A stretch of DNA of 64,000 nt, taken from contig NZ_VYWO01000002.1 of assembly GCF_008726925.1 (NCBI RefSeq), forward strand, positions 186,001 to 250,000, written 5' to 3'. Within the stretch, counting starts at the first letter, position 1; each line of letters starts with the position of its first letter. The position numbers and the translations under genes are program-made. The stretch is from Aerococcus sanguinicola (lineage in GTDB: Bacteria; Bacillota; Bacilli; Lactobacillales; Aerococcaceae). Shown here in pieces: positions 36,145-44,269 of this stretch. The notes under the pieces are model-generated. The model was not told the origin of the DNA. It searched no databases and saw only the letters and a list, made by a program, of their open reading frames with translations.

Positions 36145-36494
36145 GAGAGTGTGACAAAAGTCGGTTAGCCCTGAATCTGCTAACGCATACTATATCTGTA
36201 ACTCGCTTCGCTTCGAACAGCTATAGCAACTGTCCGCGAATTATGGAAGAACCTTGTCAAAGGATCTTCCATAATTCGTAGTTGGGTTCACAAAGGCAAA
36301 AAGGGAGTGACTTCAGCAAAGTGGAACGATCGGCTAAAGCCGCTCTTATCCTCTTTGCCTCCAGTCATCCCTTTTTGGACGCCTTTGCTCACACCCTGTA
36401 CGAAGTGGATGTCAGGGCTGACTTTTGGAACACGTTTTTAAAGAATAGTTCGTATTCTATATAGAAGCCGGGACTTTTGTCCCAGCTTCTTTTT
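36145..36494. repeat. Long inverted-end repeat, copy with nested module
   Basis: It begins GAGAGTGTGACAAAAGTC. Its right part contains TCAGGGCTGACTTTTGGAACACG, whose complement matches the left end over about 23 bases. It then runs into AAAGAATAGTTCGTATTC and a GGGAC-TTTT-GTCCC terminator hairpin. Outside the nested 122-bp module it differs from the 62.8 kb copy at only a few bases. It fills most of the 608-base gap between transketolase and the mannose PTS genes. No transposase is encoded. Confidence 0.85.
36280..36401. repeat. 122-bp hairpin module nested inside the longer repeat
   Basis: This insert (GTTGGGTTCAC to GCTCACACCCTG, with TA at each end) has the same plan as the array units at 8.4-9.0 kb: arms CAAAGGC/GCCTTTG, AAAAAGGG/CCCTTTTT and a CGGCTAAAGCCG tip. 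The 62.8 kb copy of the host repeat lacks it, which fixes its borders. Confidence 0.85.
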
Positions 36495-36602
36495 AAATGG
36501 TATTTTTTGACGGAAGTTTTGTCTCTCCCCGGTCTGGTGGAGTTTCTTTCTTTTGACCTGGAATCGATTTACGAAACGATAGAAAACGAAAGCGATTTAA
36601 CC

Positions 36603-36652
36603 TTGAAAGGAAAGTTTAAAAAGGTTATAATAAATTGGTAATCGTTTTCATT
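36603..36652 (+). promoter_or_regulatory. Promoter and cre-like site of the mannose PTS operon
   Basis: TTGAAA (36603-36608) and TATAAT (36626-36631) are 17 bases apart. TTGGTAATCGTTTTCATT (36635-36652) covers the predicted start site and resembles a CcpA cre box with mismatches. A second, weaker cre-like stretch (GAAAACGAAAGCG) lies upstream. Confidence 0.7.
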
Positions 36653-36693
36653 GATAGATTAAATTTATACAGAATGAACAAGGAGGTATTGGA

Positions 36694-37686
36694 ATGGTTG
36701 GAATTATCCTCGCTAGTCATGGTGAGTTTGCGAATGGCATTTTGCAATCGGGGGCTATGATTTTTGGCGACCAGGAAGATGTGGCAGCAGTCACCCTGCT
36801 CCCTTCGGAAGGGCCGGACGATGTGCGGGCCAAGATGGAAGAAGCCATTGCATCTTTTTCAGATCCTGACCAGGTATTGTTTTTGGTTGACTTGTGGGGT
36901 GGGACGCCCTTCAACCAGGCAAGTAATTTATTCGAAGGACATGAAGATAGCTGGGCCATTGTGTCGGGTATGAACCTGCCCATGGTGATTGAGGCCTATG
37001 CGTCACGCTTCTCTATGACGACTGCCCAAGAGATTGCGGGTCATATCCTAGATACAGCCAAGGACGGGGTTAAGCCCCTACCCGAGGGCCTGGCTAAGGA
37101 AGGCTCAGAGGCAGAGGAAGCAGGTGAAGAAGCAGCTCCGGCAAGCAATGGTCAAGTAGGAAGCCCCGGCCAGATGGATATTGTCCTGGCGCGGATCGAC
37201 TCCCGCCTCTTGCACGGCCAGGTTGCAACGGGCTGGACCCGGGCGACACATCCCACGCGAATTATTGTGGTATCGGATGCTGTGGCCCAAGATGACTTGC
37301 GGACCCAATTGATTAAGCAAGCGGCGCCGTCGGGTGTTAAGGCCCATGTGATTCCGATTGACCAGATGATCAAGATCGGCAAGGACCAAGAACACTTCGG
37401 TAAGGAACGGGCCCTCTTACTCTTTGAAAATCCTCAAGATGTCTTGCGGGTTGTAGAAGGTGGTGTCCCACTGGAAGAGGTTAATGTGGGCTCCATGGCC
37501 CACACCAAGGGCAAGGTCCAACCTAATAAGGTCTTGGCCTTCAGCCAGGAAGATATTGACACCTTCAAAGCTTTGAAAGATAAAGGCCTGCGCTTCGATG
37601 TGCGCAAGGTACCTGCTGACCAAGCTGATAACATGGACAGTATCTTGCAACAAGCACAGAAGGAAATTGACAAACAGAATGCATAA
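36694..37686 (+). CDS. manX: Mannose-family PTS, EIIAB fused
   Basis: A 330-residue cytoplasmic phosphotransfer protein. IIA (residues 1-135) has the phosphorylated His in ILASHGEFANG. An acidic Ala/Glu/Ser linker follows (about 136-160). IIB (about 163-330) has its active His in DSRLLHGQVATGW. It passes phosphate from HPr to the sugar imported by the IIC/IID channel. The gene order X-Y-Z and the following ManO gene suggest the general mannose/glucose permease. The cre-like site over the promoter fits catabolite control. Confidence 0.92.
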   Translation: MVGIILASHGEFANGILQSGAMIFGDQEDVAAVTLLPSEGPDDVRAKMEEAIASFSDPDQVLFLVDLWGGTPFNQASNLFEGHEDSWAIVSGMNLPMVIEAYASRFSMTTAQEIAGHILDTAKDGVKPLPEGLAKEGSEAEEAGEEAAPASNGQVGSPGQMDIVLARIDSRLLHGQVATGWTRATHPTRIIVVSDAVAQDDLRTQLIKQAAPSGVKAHVIPIDQMIKIGKDQEHFGKERALLLFENPQDVLRVVEGGVPLEEVNVGSMAHTKGKVQPNKVLAFSQEDIDTFKALKDKGLRFDVRKVPADQADNMDSILQQAQKEIDKQNA

Positions 37687-37714
37687 AATAAATGCTTAAG
37701 GAGGGAACATTCTC

Positions 37715-38527
37715 ATGGATTTGAATATTATCCAAATTATTTTGATTATCTTTATTGCCTTCTTAGCTGGAACCGAGGGGATCTTGGATGCCTGGCACTT
37801 TCACCAACCGGTGATTGCCTGTACCTTGATTGGACTCGTTAGTGGCCAGCTAGGACCCTGCCTGATGCTGGGCGGATCTTTACAGATGATTGCTTTAGGT
37901 TGGGCGAATATTGGGGCGGCCGTTGCTCCGGATGCTGCCTTAGCCGCCGTTGCTTCAGCTATTATTTTAGTTTTAGGGGGGCAAGGCCAGGCGGGAATCG
38001 GTTCAGCCATTGCCTTGGCTGTTCCGCTAGCCGTAGCGGGTCTGCTCCTTACCATCATTTGCCGGACCCTAGCAACAGGGATCGTCCATATTATGGATGG
38101 GGCGGCAGCTGAAGGGAATATTCGCAAGGTTGAGCTCTGGCATGTGATTGCGATTATCATGCAGGGGGTTCGGATTGCGATTCCTGCCGCTTTGATCCTA
38201 GCGATTGGGGCGGGTCCCGTACGCGAACTCCTCTTAGCCATGCCTGACTGGTTGACAGAAGGGCTTTCCATCGGTGGGGGCATGGTGGTTGCTGTAGGCT
38301 ATGCTATGGTTATCAACATGATGGCGACTCGCGAAGTTTGGCCTTTCTTTGCCATTGGCTTCGTCCTTGCGACCATCCAAGAGCTCACCTTGATCGGCCT
38401 CGGGGCAATTGGTATCGCCTTGGCTTTACTCTATCTCCAACTCTCCAAGATGGGCGGGTCAGGCAATGGACAGTCTGGTCCTAAACATACCGGGGACCCT
38501 GTTGGCGACTTGATTGATGACTATTAA
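37715..38527 (+). CDS. manY: Mannose-family PTS, EIIC channel subunit
   Basis: A 270-residue membrane protein with about eight hydrophobic segments. The N-terminal FLAGTEGILDAWHFHQPVIA and GGSLQMIALGWANIGAAVAP stretches are characteristic of mannose-class IIC, including the GSLQ substrate-site region. With IID it forms the sugar channel. In several Lactobacillales the same channel is also a receptor for class IIa bacteriocins. Confidence 0.93.
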   Translation: MDLNIIQIILIIFIAFLAGTEGILDAWHFHQPVIACTLIGLVSGQLGPCLMLGGSLQMIALGWANIGAAVAPDAALAAVASAIILVLGGQGQAGIGSAIALAVPLAVAGLLLTIICRTLATGIVHIMDGAAAEGNIRKVELWHVIAIIMQGVRIAIPAALILAIGAGPVRELLLAMPDWLTEGLSIGGGMVVAVGYAMVINMMATREVWPFFAIGFVLATIQELTLIGLGAIGIALALLYLQLSKMGGSGNGQSGPKHTGDPVGDLIDDY

Positions 38528-38544
38528 AGAAAGGAGAATTCGTA

Positions 38545-39456
38545 ATGGCAGAAGGCGTTAAACTATCGAAACGTGACCGTATCTCCGTCTGGCTACGGTC
38601 CACCTATCTCCAAGGTTCTTGGAACTATGAACGGATGCAGAATGGTGGCTGGGTCTTCTCAATGATTCCAGCTATTCGCAAACTCTATAAGACGAAGGAT
38701 GACCAGGCCAAGGCTTTGCAGCGGCATTTGGAATTCTTTAATACCCACCCCTATGTGGCTTCACCTATTCTAGGTGTTACCCTAGCTCTGGAAGAGGAAC
38801 GTGCGAATGGGGCACCCGTAGATGATGTGGCCATCCAAGGGGTTAAAGTGGGGATGATGGGTCCTCTAGCAGGAATCGGCGACCCTGTTTTTTGGTTCAC
38901 CGTGAAACCAATTGTAGGGGCCCTAGCCGCTTCTCTAGCGATGGGGGGCAATATTCTCGGCCCAATTATTTATTTTGTGGCATGGAATGTTATCCGTTTG
39001 GGCTTCATGTGGTATACCCAAGAATTTGGCTATAAGGCCGGGTCGCGGATTACCGAAGACTTGTCGGGTGGTCTGCTCCAAGATATTACCAAGGGGGCTT
39101 CTATTCTGGGGATGTTTATCCTTGGCTCCTTAGTTAACCGTTGGGTGGCAATCTCCTTTACCCCGGTGGTATCAGAGGTTCCTCTCGACCAAGGGGCTTA
39201 TATTGAATGGGATAAACTCCCTGCCGGTGCAGAAGGAATTAAGGTCGCCCTCCAACAACAGGCCCAGGGCTTATCTTTAGAACCGACTAAAGTAACGACC
39301 CTCCAAGATAACTTGGATAGCCTGATTCCTGGGCTGGCTGGTCTCTTATTGACCCTCTTCTGTATGTGGTTATTGAACAAGAAGGTCTCACCTATTGTGA
39401 TTATTCTGGGCCTCTTCGTAGCGGGGGTTATCCTCCATGTGATCGGTCTTATGTAG
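38545..39456 (+). CDS. manZ: Mannose-family PTS, EIID subunit
   Basis: A 303-residue membrane subunit with the IID hallmarks: SWNYERMQNGGWVFSMIPAI (about residues 28-47), FFNTHPYVASPILG, KVGMMGPLAGIGDPVFW and about four late membrane segments. A loop of about 40 residues (SFTPVVSEVP onward) matches the variable region that in lactic bacteria influences bacteriocin sensitivity. It completes the XYZ permease. The regulator-like ManO gene follows, but behind a repeat copy. Confidence 0.93.
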   Translation: MAEGVKLSKRDRISVWLRSTYLQGSWNYERMQNGGWVFSMIPAIRKLYKTKDDQAKALQRHLEFFNTHPYVASPILGVTLALEEERANGAPVDDVAIQGVKVGMMGPLAGIGDPVFWFTVKPIVGALAASLAMGGNILGPIIYFVAWNVIRLGFMWYTQEFGYKAGSRITEDLSGGLLQDITKGASILGMFILGSLVNRWVAISFTPVVSEVPLDQGAYIEWDKLPAGAEGIKVALQQQAQGLSLEPTKVTTLQDNLDSLIPGLAGLLLTLFCMWLLNKKVSPIVIILGLFVAGVILHVIGLM

Positions 39457-39501
39457 TGAATAAATAGTTTGAAAGTTAGCCCTGGCATCCACTTGAGCAA
39501 C

Positions 39502-39626
39502 TGGAGAGTATAATAAAAGTCACTTAACCTTGAATCAGTTATAGTAACTGTCTGCGAACAATGGAAGAAGCTTGCTAAAGGCTCTTCTATTATTCGTGGA
39601 CTGACTATCAGGGCTGACTTTTGAAG
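39502..39626. repeat. Degenerate copy of the long inverted-end repeat
   Basis: GGAGAGTATAATAAAAGTC at the left, a central GTCTGCGAACAATGGAAGAAGC and ATCAGGGCTGACTTTTG at the right correspond to the 36.1 and 62.8 kb copies, with many substitutions and part of the middle missing. It separates manZ from manO. Confidence 0.75.
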
Positions 39627-39689
39627 ACTTCCTGCTTTGTTCGAGTGTCCCAGGGCTTTCTTCGTTTGATTGATAGGAAAGGAGTCGCT

Positions 39690-40064
39690 ATGGTACAGTC
39701 TTTAAACCAAGAGGTCGTTTACGTGACCAAGGCAACATCATTTTTAGGGATGGCGGATTATGGTAAAATTCTCTTAGGGAATGCGGCCTTTGAATTCTAT
39801 GATGACCGCAATCCGGCTAACTTTATCCAGATTCCCTGGGAGGAAATTGACTATGTAGTGGTCTCCATCCTCTTCTCAGGCCGTTGGATTCCGCGTTTCG
39901 CCATCCAAACACAAAAAGCCGGTAGCTTCAGCTTCGCAGCTAAAGATACCAAGGCTTTGTTGCGTCAGGTCCGTCACTATGTGCCAGCTGACCGCATTGT
40001 CCGCTCGCTTTCTTTCTTTGAAGTGGTCAAGCGGGCCCTGCTGTCTTGGCGGAAGAAGCCTTAG
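39690..40064 (+). CDS. manO: ManO-like DUF956 protein
   Basis: A 124-residue cytoplasmic protein of the DUF956 family, which almost always follows mannose PTS genes in Lactobacillales and is thought to modulate them. Features are VTKATSFLGMADYGKILLG near the N-terminus and IPWEEIDYVVVSILFSGRWIPRF in the middle. The ATG follows GAAAGGAG; the upstream in-frame ATG lies in repeat sequence. Here a repeat copy lies between it and manZ, so its coupling to the operon may be weakened. Confidence 0.85.
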   Translation: MVQSLNQEVVYVTKATSFLGMADYGKILLGNAAFEFYDDRNPANFIQIPWEEIDYVVVSILFSGRWIPRFAIQTQKAGSFSFAAKDTKALLRQVRHYVPADRIVRSLSFFEVVKRALLSWRKKP

Positions 40065-40075
40065 TTCTCCTAAGG

Positions 40076-41023
40076 CTAAGGATGGGAACAGATGAGCTGG
40101 GCTTGGCCCTGGAGCTTGACGCTCTGGATGGCATGGGGGATGATAAAGGACTGGCCGGCTGTGAGGGCATAAGATTTCCCTGCTGCCTCAATTTGGGCTT
40201 GGCCCTGGATGAGGCTGACTAGGCTGTAGGGATGGGTCTGGGTGTCTACCTGGAGCTCGCCATCGACCTGCCAGAGGTAGACGGTAAAATGCGGGTTAGC
40301 CCAAAGCTCAGTAATTTGGCCGCCTGCCTGCTTATCTGTCTGGGTCTGGGCTTGGGTCTCCCGGCTTGGAAACTGGGTCACAGCGGCGGCTTGGTCTAGG
40401 TGGAGTTGCCGCTTCTTGCCGTCTTTATCCTTGCGGTCGTAGTCGTAGACCCGGTAGGTGGTGTCGGAACTCTGCTGGGTTTCGAGGATGAGCGCCCCGC
40501 CTCCAATGGCATGGATGGTTCCAGCCGGGACGGGGAAGAAGTCGCCTGCTTGGATGGGACGACGCTTGAGCAAGTGGTCCCACTGGCCTTGGTCAGCCAG
40601 CTGCAGGAATTCTTCTCGGCTCTGTGCCCGGTGGCCATAAACAATCTCTGTGCCCTCCTCAGCCGCAATGACATACCAACATTCCGTCTTGCCGGCTTCG
40701 CCTTCATGGGTCCAAGCGTAGTTGTCGTCTGGATGGACTTGGACAGAGAGGTCCTCTTTGGCGTCGAGAATCTTCACCAAGAGGGGGAATTGACTGTCGT
40801 CTGGCTGGCCAAAGAGCTCCGGTTGGTCTTGGTAGAGTTCAGCTAGGGTCATCCCAGCATAGGCTTGAGGAGAAGTGACCCGCGAAGGGCCGTGGGGGTG
40901 TCCAGAGATGATCCAGGCTTCTCCCGTGTGGTCAGACTTGAGCGGAAACTGGTAGATATCTTTTAATTTATGCCCGCCCCAGATTTTTTCCTGGAGGTAG
41001 GCTTCGAGAAATATGAGGTCCAT
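40076..41023 (-). CDS. manA: Mannose-6-phosphate isomerase, class I
   Basis: A 315-residue zinc isomerase that converts mannose 6-phosphate to fructose 6-phosphate, linking the mannose PTS to glycolysis. Family motifs are KIWGGHKLKDIYQF (about 13-26), VQVHPDDNYAWTHEGE with zinc-binding His (about 95-110), GKTECWYVI, PAGTIHAIGGG (about 168-178) and SSDTTYRVYDYDR (about 188-200). It is convergent with manO, 11 bases apart with no clear hairpin between. It faces the DeoR-type regulator gene. Confidence 0.93.
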   Translation of the reverse strand: MDLIFLEAYLQEKIWGGHKLKDIYQFPLKSDHTGEAWIISGHPHGPSRVTSPQAYAGMTLAELYQDQPELFGQPDDSQFPLLVKILDAKEDLSVQVHPDDNYAWTHEGEAGKTECWYVIAAEEGTEIVYGHRAQSREEFLQLADQGQWDHLLKRRPIQAGDFFPVPAGTIHAIGGGALILETQQSSDTTYRVYDYDRKDKDGKKRQLHLDQAAAVTQFPSRETQAQTQTDKQAGGQITELWANPHFTVYLWQVDGELQVDTQTHPYSLVSLIQGQAQIEAAGKSYALTAGQSFIIPHAIQSVKLQGQAQLICSHP

Positions 41024-41130
41024 GCGAAGACTCCTTTCATAGGCTTGTGTCTCCTATTATACGTGCTTTAAGGAAGGATTGAAAGTGAGTCTAGCTTGCT
41101 TGGAAAAAGATTAAAGAAGGGGGAAGAAGA

Positions 41131-41895
41131 GTGAAGAGACAAGATGCGATTGTGGAGTGGGTGAGTCAGAAGCGTAAGGTCTCTGTTAATGAACTGGCCG
41201 ACCACTTCCAGGTTTCTAAGGTCACCATTCGTAAAGACTTGGATCGTTTAGAAGAGCGGGGAATCCTGAGCCGCCAGCACGGCTATGCGGTAGTCAGCAG
41301 CAGTGCGGATATGAATTACCGCTTGGCTGTCAACTATGACGTGAAGCACCGGATTGCCAAAAGGGCGGCGGAGACCATCCAGGATGGGGATACTGTGATG
41401 ATTGAATCGGGGGGGACCTGTGCTCTTCTAGCGGAAATCCTTGCCTTTGAAAAGCGGGATATCACCATTATTACCAATTCAACCTTTATTGCTTCCTTTG
41501 TGCACAAATCCTCCAGCGTTAAGTTGATTCTCTTAGGTGGGGAATACCAGAAGGACTCCCAGGTTTGTGTCGGGCCCTTCCTGCGTGAAATCGCCTCTTA
41601 TTTTCAGGTCCACCACTTCTTTATGGGGATGGATGGCTTTGACCCCAAGAAGGGCTTTACGGGGGTGGATGTGGCTCGGATCGATGCTGCCCGAACTCTG
41701 GCAGAATCGGCCCAAGAAATCAATGTCTTGATGGATTCGTCTAAATTTACCAACCCCCAAGGCATCCTGCAATTTCGCTTGGCTGAAGTTGACCGGGTCT
41801 ATACGGACAGCGGGATTCCGGCAAACATCGCCCAGGCTCTCGACCAAGCAGGATTGGAAGTTGTCCAGGTAGCTGCTGAAGCAGATGAAGCTTAA
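41131..41895 (+). CDS. DeoR-family transcriptional regulator
   Basis: A 254-residue repressor. The N-terminal winged helix (QKRKVSVNELADHFQVSKVTIRKDLDRL, about residues 13-40) is followed by a sugar-phosphate-sensing domain with IESGGTCALLAE, ITNSTF and a late MDSSKF segment. Members usually respond to phosphosugars and control neighbouring sugar genes. The divergent manA gene and the nearby mannose PTS are candidate targets. It starts with GTG after GGGGGAAG. Confidence 0.88.
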   Translation: MKRQDAIVEWVSQKRKVSVNELADHFQVSKVTIRKDLDRLEERGILSRQHGYAVVSSSADMNYRLAVNYDVKHRIAKRAAETIQDGDTVMIESGGTCALLAEILAFEKRDITIITNSTFIASFVHKSSSVKLILLGGEYQKDSQVCVGPFLREIASYFQVHHFFMGMDGFDPKKGFTGVDVARIDAARTLAESAQEINVLMDSSKFTNPQGILQFRLAEVDRVYTDSGIPANIAQALDQAGLEVVQVAAEADEA

Positions 41896-41898
41896 GCG

Positions 41899-41936
41899 AA
41901 GAGCGCCTCGTTCGAAGGAAGGAGGCGCTCTTTTTT
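41899..41936 (+). terminator. Terminator after the DeoR regulator
   Basis: AGAGCGCCTC / GAGGCGCTCT stem and six Ts. Confidence 0.92.
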
Positions 41937-41968
41937 AGTGGTTCTTGATTTTATTTTAGGCTGAGCGC

Positions 41969-42751
41969 TTACTTAGATAAGCCCGGGAGCCAGTCGAGGA
42001 CGTCTTGGATATGTTCGTCCCAGTAGTCCCAACCGTGACCTCCTTCCCCTTCTTGGAAAGTGAGCTGGAGCTGGTCTTGGTAGCGGGTCTTAAAGTCATG
42101 GTTCTGTTCAATGAGCGCATCTTCCTTGCCGCAAGTGAGGAAGACTTGGGGCAGGTCAATGTCTGCTTGGAGGGCTTGGTCCACCAAGTGGTAAATGTCT
42201 TTGTCGGTATCTTTAGGGTCTTGTCCGCCAAAGAGCAGATCAAATTCAAAAGGAGATTTTGGATCAGGACCGTCTTGGTAGCGGGCAGAAATATCTGTAA
42301 CACCCGATAAGGAAGCTACATAGCCATATTGTTCGGGATAAGTGAAGGCTGCCTTGAGCGCTCCATAGCCGCCCATGGAAGCTCCGGCAATAAAGGTATC
42401 TTCCCGCTTGCTGGACACAGGGAGCAAGTTTTGGATATAAGCCGGCAGCTCCAAACTGATAAAATCACTGTAGGCATAGGCCTTGGCCGTATTCATATAG
42501 AAGCCGCGGTGGGTGGTAGGCATTACAATAACCAGGTCCAAGTCGCGGGCATAGCGTTCGAGTGAAGTGAAGCGTAACCAGCCATCTTCGTTACTGGACA
42601 GGCCATGTAAGAGGTAGAGGACACGGTAAGGGGGTCGGCGTTTCTGACGGATTGCGTCGGGAGTACGCTCACAGTTCTGGGGGACGAGGATATTGAGATG
42701 CATATCCATCCGTAGGGTATCGGAATAGAAAGTTGCGTGTAATCGAGTCAT
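41969..42751 (-). CDS. Tributyrin-esterase-like alpha/beta-hydrolase
   Basis: A 260-residue serine esterase of the EstA/S-formylglutathione-hydrolase-like fold found in lactic bacteria. The nucleophile lies in GASMGGYGA (about 122-130), an acidic residue in the TCGKEDALIEQ region, and the His in EGGHGWDYW (about 232-240). An N-terminal LLHGLSSNEDGW segment forms the oxyanion hole. It has no signal peptide. The ATG at 42751 follows GGAGGAAATG, so an ATG 78 bases upstream is not used. It may deacetylate sugars or hydrolyse short-chain esters. Confidence 0.85.
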   Translation of the reverse strand: MTRLHATFYSDTLRMDMHLNILVPQNCERTPDAIRQKRRPPYRVLYLLHGLSSNEDGWLRFTSLERYARDLDLVIVMPTTHRGFYMNTAKAYAYSDFISLELPAYIQNLLPVSSKREDTFIAGASMGGYGALKAAFTYPEQYGYVASLSGVTDISARYQDGPDPKSPFEFDLLFGGQDPKDTDKDIYHLVDQALQADIDLPQVFLTCGKEDALIEQNHDFKTRYQDQLQLTFQEGEGGHGWDYWDEHIQDVLDWLPGLSK

Positions 42752-43172
42752 ATCATTTCCTCCTTGCTTTGTTCTAAGTTTATTATAACAAAAGTCGCCA
42801 GGCCAGTCTGGCCAGCTGTTTTCTATCATTTTCAGCTTGCTAAATGAATTAAATTATTGTATATTGTTAATAGTATCACTAAATAAATGAGTGGGGGTAT
42901 TTACATGGTTAAGCTATGAGTACAGTTAAATGACGCTAGTTTAGCAAACATTTGTAAATGCGCCTATTTAATGAGTTTTAGTGCTAGGATTTAAGCGGAC
43001 GGGGTTTTTTATGCCTATTTTTAACCTGGTCAGTGCTTGCCTAGAAGAGAGGACTCCTATCAATTAAGCGCTCGCATTTGTTTGCGGCGCTTTTTTGCTC
43101 TTTTAGCTTGAAAAAATCGCCGGACACGCGTAGACTATCTACTTAGTGAAAGCAGAATTGGAGGCGATTCCT
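42752..43172. other. 421-base intergenic region without a clear gene
   Basis: It holds the esterase promoter region, a very short open stretch (ATG at 42904, five codons) behind a GGGGG, an AT-rich middle and a terminator-like hairpin at 43066. I find no tRNA cloverleaf here and no conserved protein. Confidence 0.5.
43066..43096 (+). terminator. Hairpin with T-run upstream of the MIP18-family gene
   Basis: AAGCGC / GCGCTT stem with a TCGC inner pairing and six Ts. No complete gene precedes it on this strand, so it may end a small RNA or act as an attenuator. Confidence 0.65.
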
Positions 43173-43655
43173 TTGACCATCGATAAAGACAAACTAGAAA
43201 TGGGGAATAAAGAGGCCCTCCCCCTCTCAATTAAGGAAGAGATTGAAGAGCAATTGGCCCAGAACCAGGACTGGAATGAGAATTATGCGGCCGCCACAAA
43301 TTCCCAAAGTTTCTCGGATCCTCATCAATTTACCGAACTGAGCTTGCGGGATCCAGAACTTTATGAAGAGGTGATTGCAGCCTGTCAGGAAGTGATTGAT
43401 CCCGAATTAGGCATCGATATCTATAATTTAGGTTTAATTTATGACCTCTTGTATGATGGTCAGGGGCATCTGTGGGTACGGATGACCCTCACCATGCCAG
43501 GTTGTCCCTTAGCTGACGTGATCTTCCAGACGCTGATGGATGCCCTAAGAGAGCTTCCGGTGATTCAAGATGTGAAAGTTGAATTAGTTTGGCAGCCGGT
43601 TTGGAGTCCCGAACGTTTGACCCGCTATGCCCGGATTGCTTTAGGTCTAAGATAA
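43173..43655 (+). CDS. MIP18/DUF59-family protein (SufT-like)
   Basis: A 160-residue protein with a MIP18 domain (from about LYEEVIAACQEVIDPELGIDIYNLGLIYD). It includes the conserved Cys in MTLTMPGCPLADV. Members (SufT, PaaD, MIP18) help mature iron-sulfur proteins. The N-terminal 60 residues are extra and acidic. TTG at 43173 is 8 bases after TTGGAGG and is preferred over GTG at 43146. It lies just upstream of the radical-SAM/selenodomain cluster, whose ArsS-like enzyme needs an Fe-S cluster. That link is by position only. Confidence 0.82.
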   Translation: MTIDKDKLEMGNKEALPLSIKEEIEEQLAQNQDWNENYAAATNSQSFSDPHQFTELSLRDPELYEEVIAACQEVIDPELGIDIYNLGLIYDLLYDGQGHLWVRMTLTMPGCPLADVIFQTLMDALRELPVIQDVKVELVWQPVWSPERLTRYARIALGLR

Positions 43656-43688
43656 CTAAGGCTTTAAGCTGAGAACTCTAGTCGCCAG

Positions 43689-43847
43689 TTCCATTCAGTA
43701 AAGAACTCGCCTAGCAGGTATTTGATTACTACCATCACAAATAAATAGACCGTTTTAGGAAGATAAAAAGTTTTTCTCCAACTTTGATAGTCGATTTCCT
43801 TGCGCTTCCTACGTGCTAGTCTGTTCTTTACTGAAAGAGTTGGCGAC
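43689..43847. repeat. 159-bp element with long inverted ends
   Basis: The left arm (GTCGCCAG...TTCAGTAAAGAAC...CTAGCAGGT, 43689-43727) and the right arm (ACGTGCTAG...GTTCTTTACTGAA...TTGGCGAC, 43811-43847) are imperfect complements over about 37 bases. The interior is AT-rich and non-coding. It looks like a small non-autonomous mobile element or an RNA hairpin. Confidence 0.65.
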
Positions 43848-43856
43848 TGCGCCAGG

Positions 43857-43907
43857 GCCCTCATGATGGATCCCCCCCATTACCGATCCATATGAGGGCT
43901 TTTCTTA
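43857..43907 (+). terminator. Terminator upstream of the selenodomain cluster
   Basis: CCCTCATGATGGATC / GATCCATATGAGGG stem with a C-rich loop and a T-rich tail. Confidence 0.85.
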
Positions 43908-44269
43908 TTTCTTGCTGATGAATAAAAAAGTTAAAAATAAAGGGTCAGATGAGTTGAGTTTTTCATGTGATTATGGTAACGTTTGAATGAATACATTAGA
44001 GAGGGGGCATTTATCATGTATCTAAGGTGAATCCATAATAGGAATACTGAGAAAGTATACGATAAATGCTGCATTCTTTCTAATGGGGATATTGTGAGCT
44101 TGCTTGTGGGGCATAGCGGCTAGGCTTAGTGTTTTATTTGCTATGCGAAGAGGCTTCGTCGCCGCATCATTCAACAAATTACCGGCGGGGTATCCATTAT
44201 TCAAAGAGTTGTTGGCATTTATTGTCAGCAACTTTTTTGCTTATATGGATTGCTTTATATACAAAAGTT
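43908..44269. other. 362-base leader region before the transferase-kinase gene
   Basis: It contains GAGAGGGGGCATTTATCATG with a five-codon open stretch, then hydrophobic-looking sequence in two frames broken by stops and shifts. The 16-base motif GATAAATGCTGCATTC is partly complementary to GGCATTTATC upstream. It may be a decayed small membrane-protein gene or a regulatory leader. I cannot decide. Confidence 0.35.

Noticed and set aside
42840-43140. A selenocysteine tRNA (selC) near the selenium genes
   Set aside because: I searched this gap and the 43.7-44.3 kb gap by eye for a long-armed tRNA with a TCA anticodon and found none. selC must be elsewhere.
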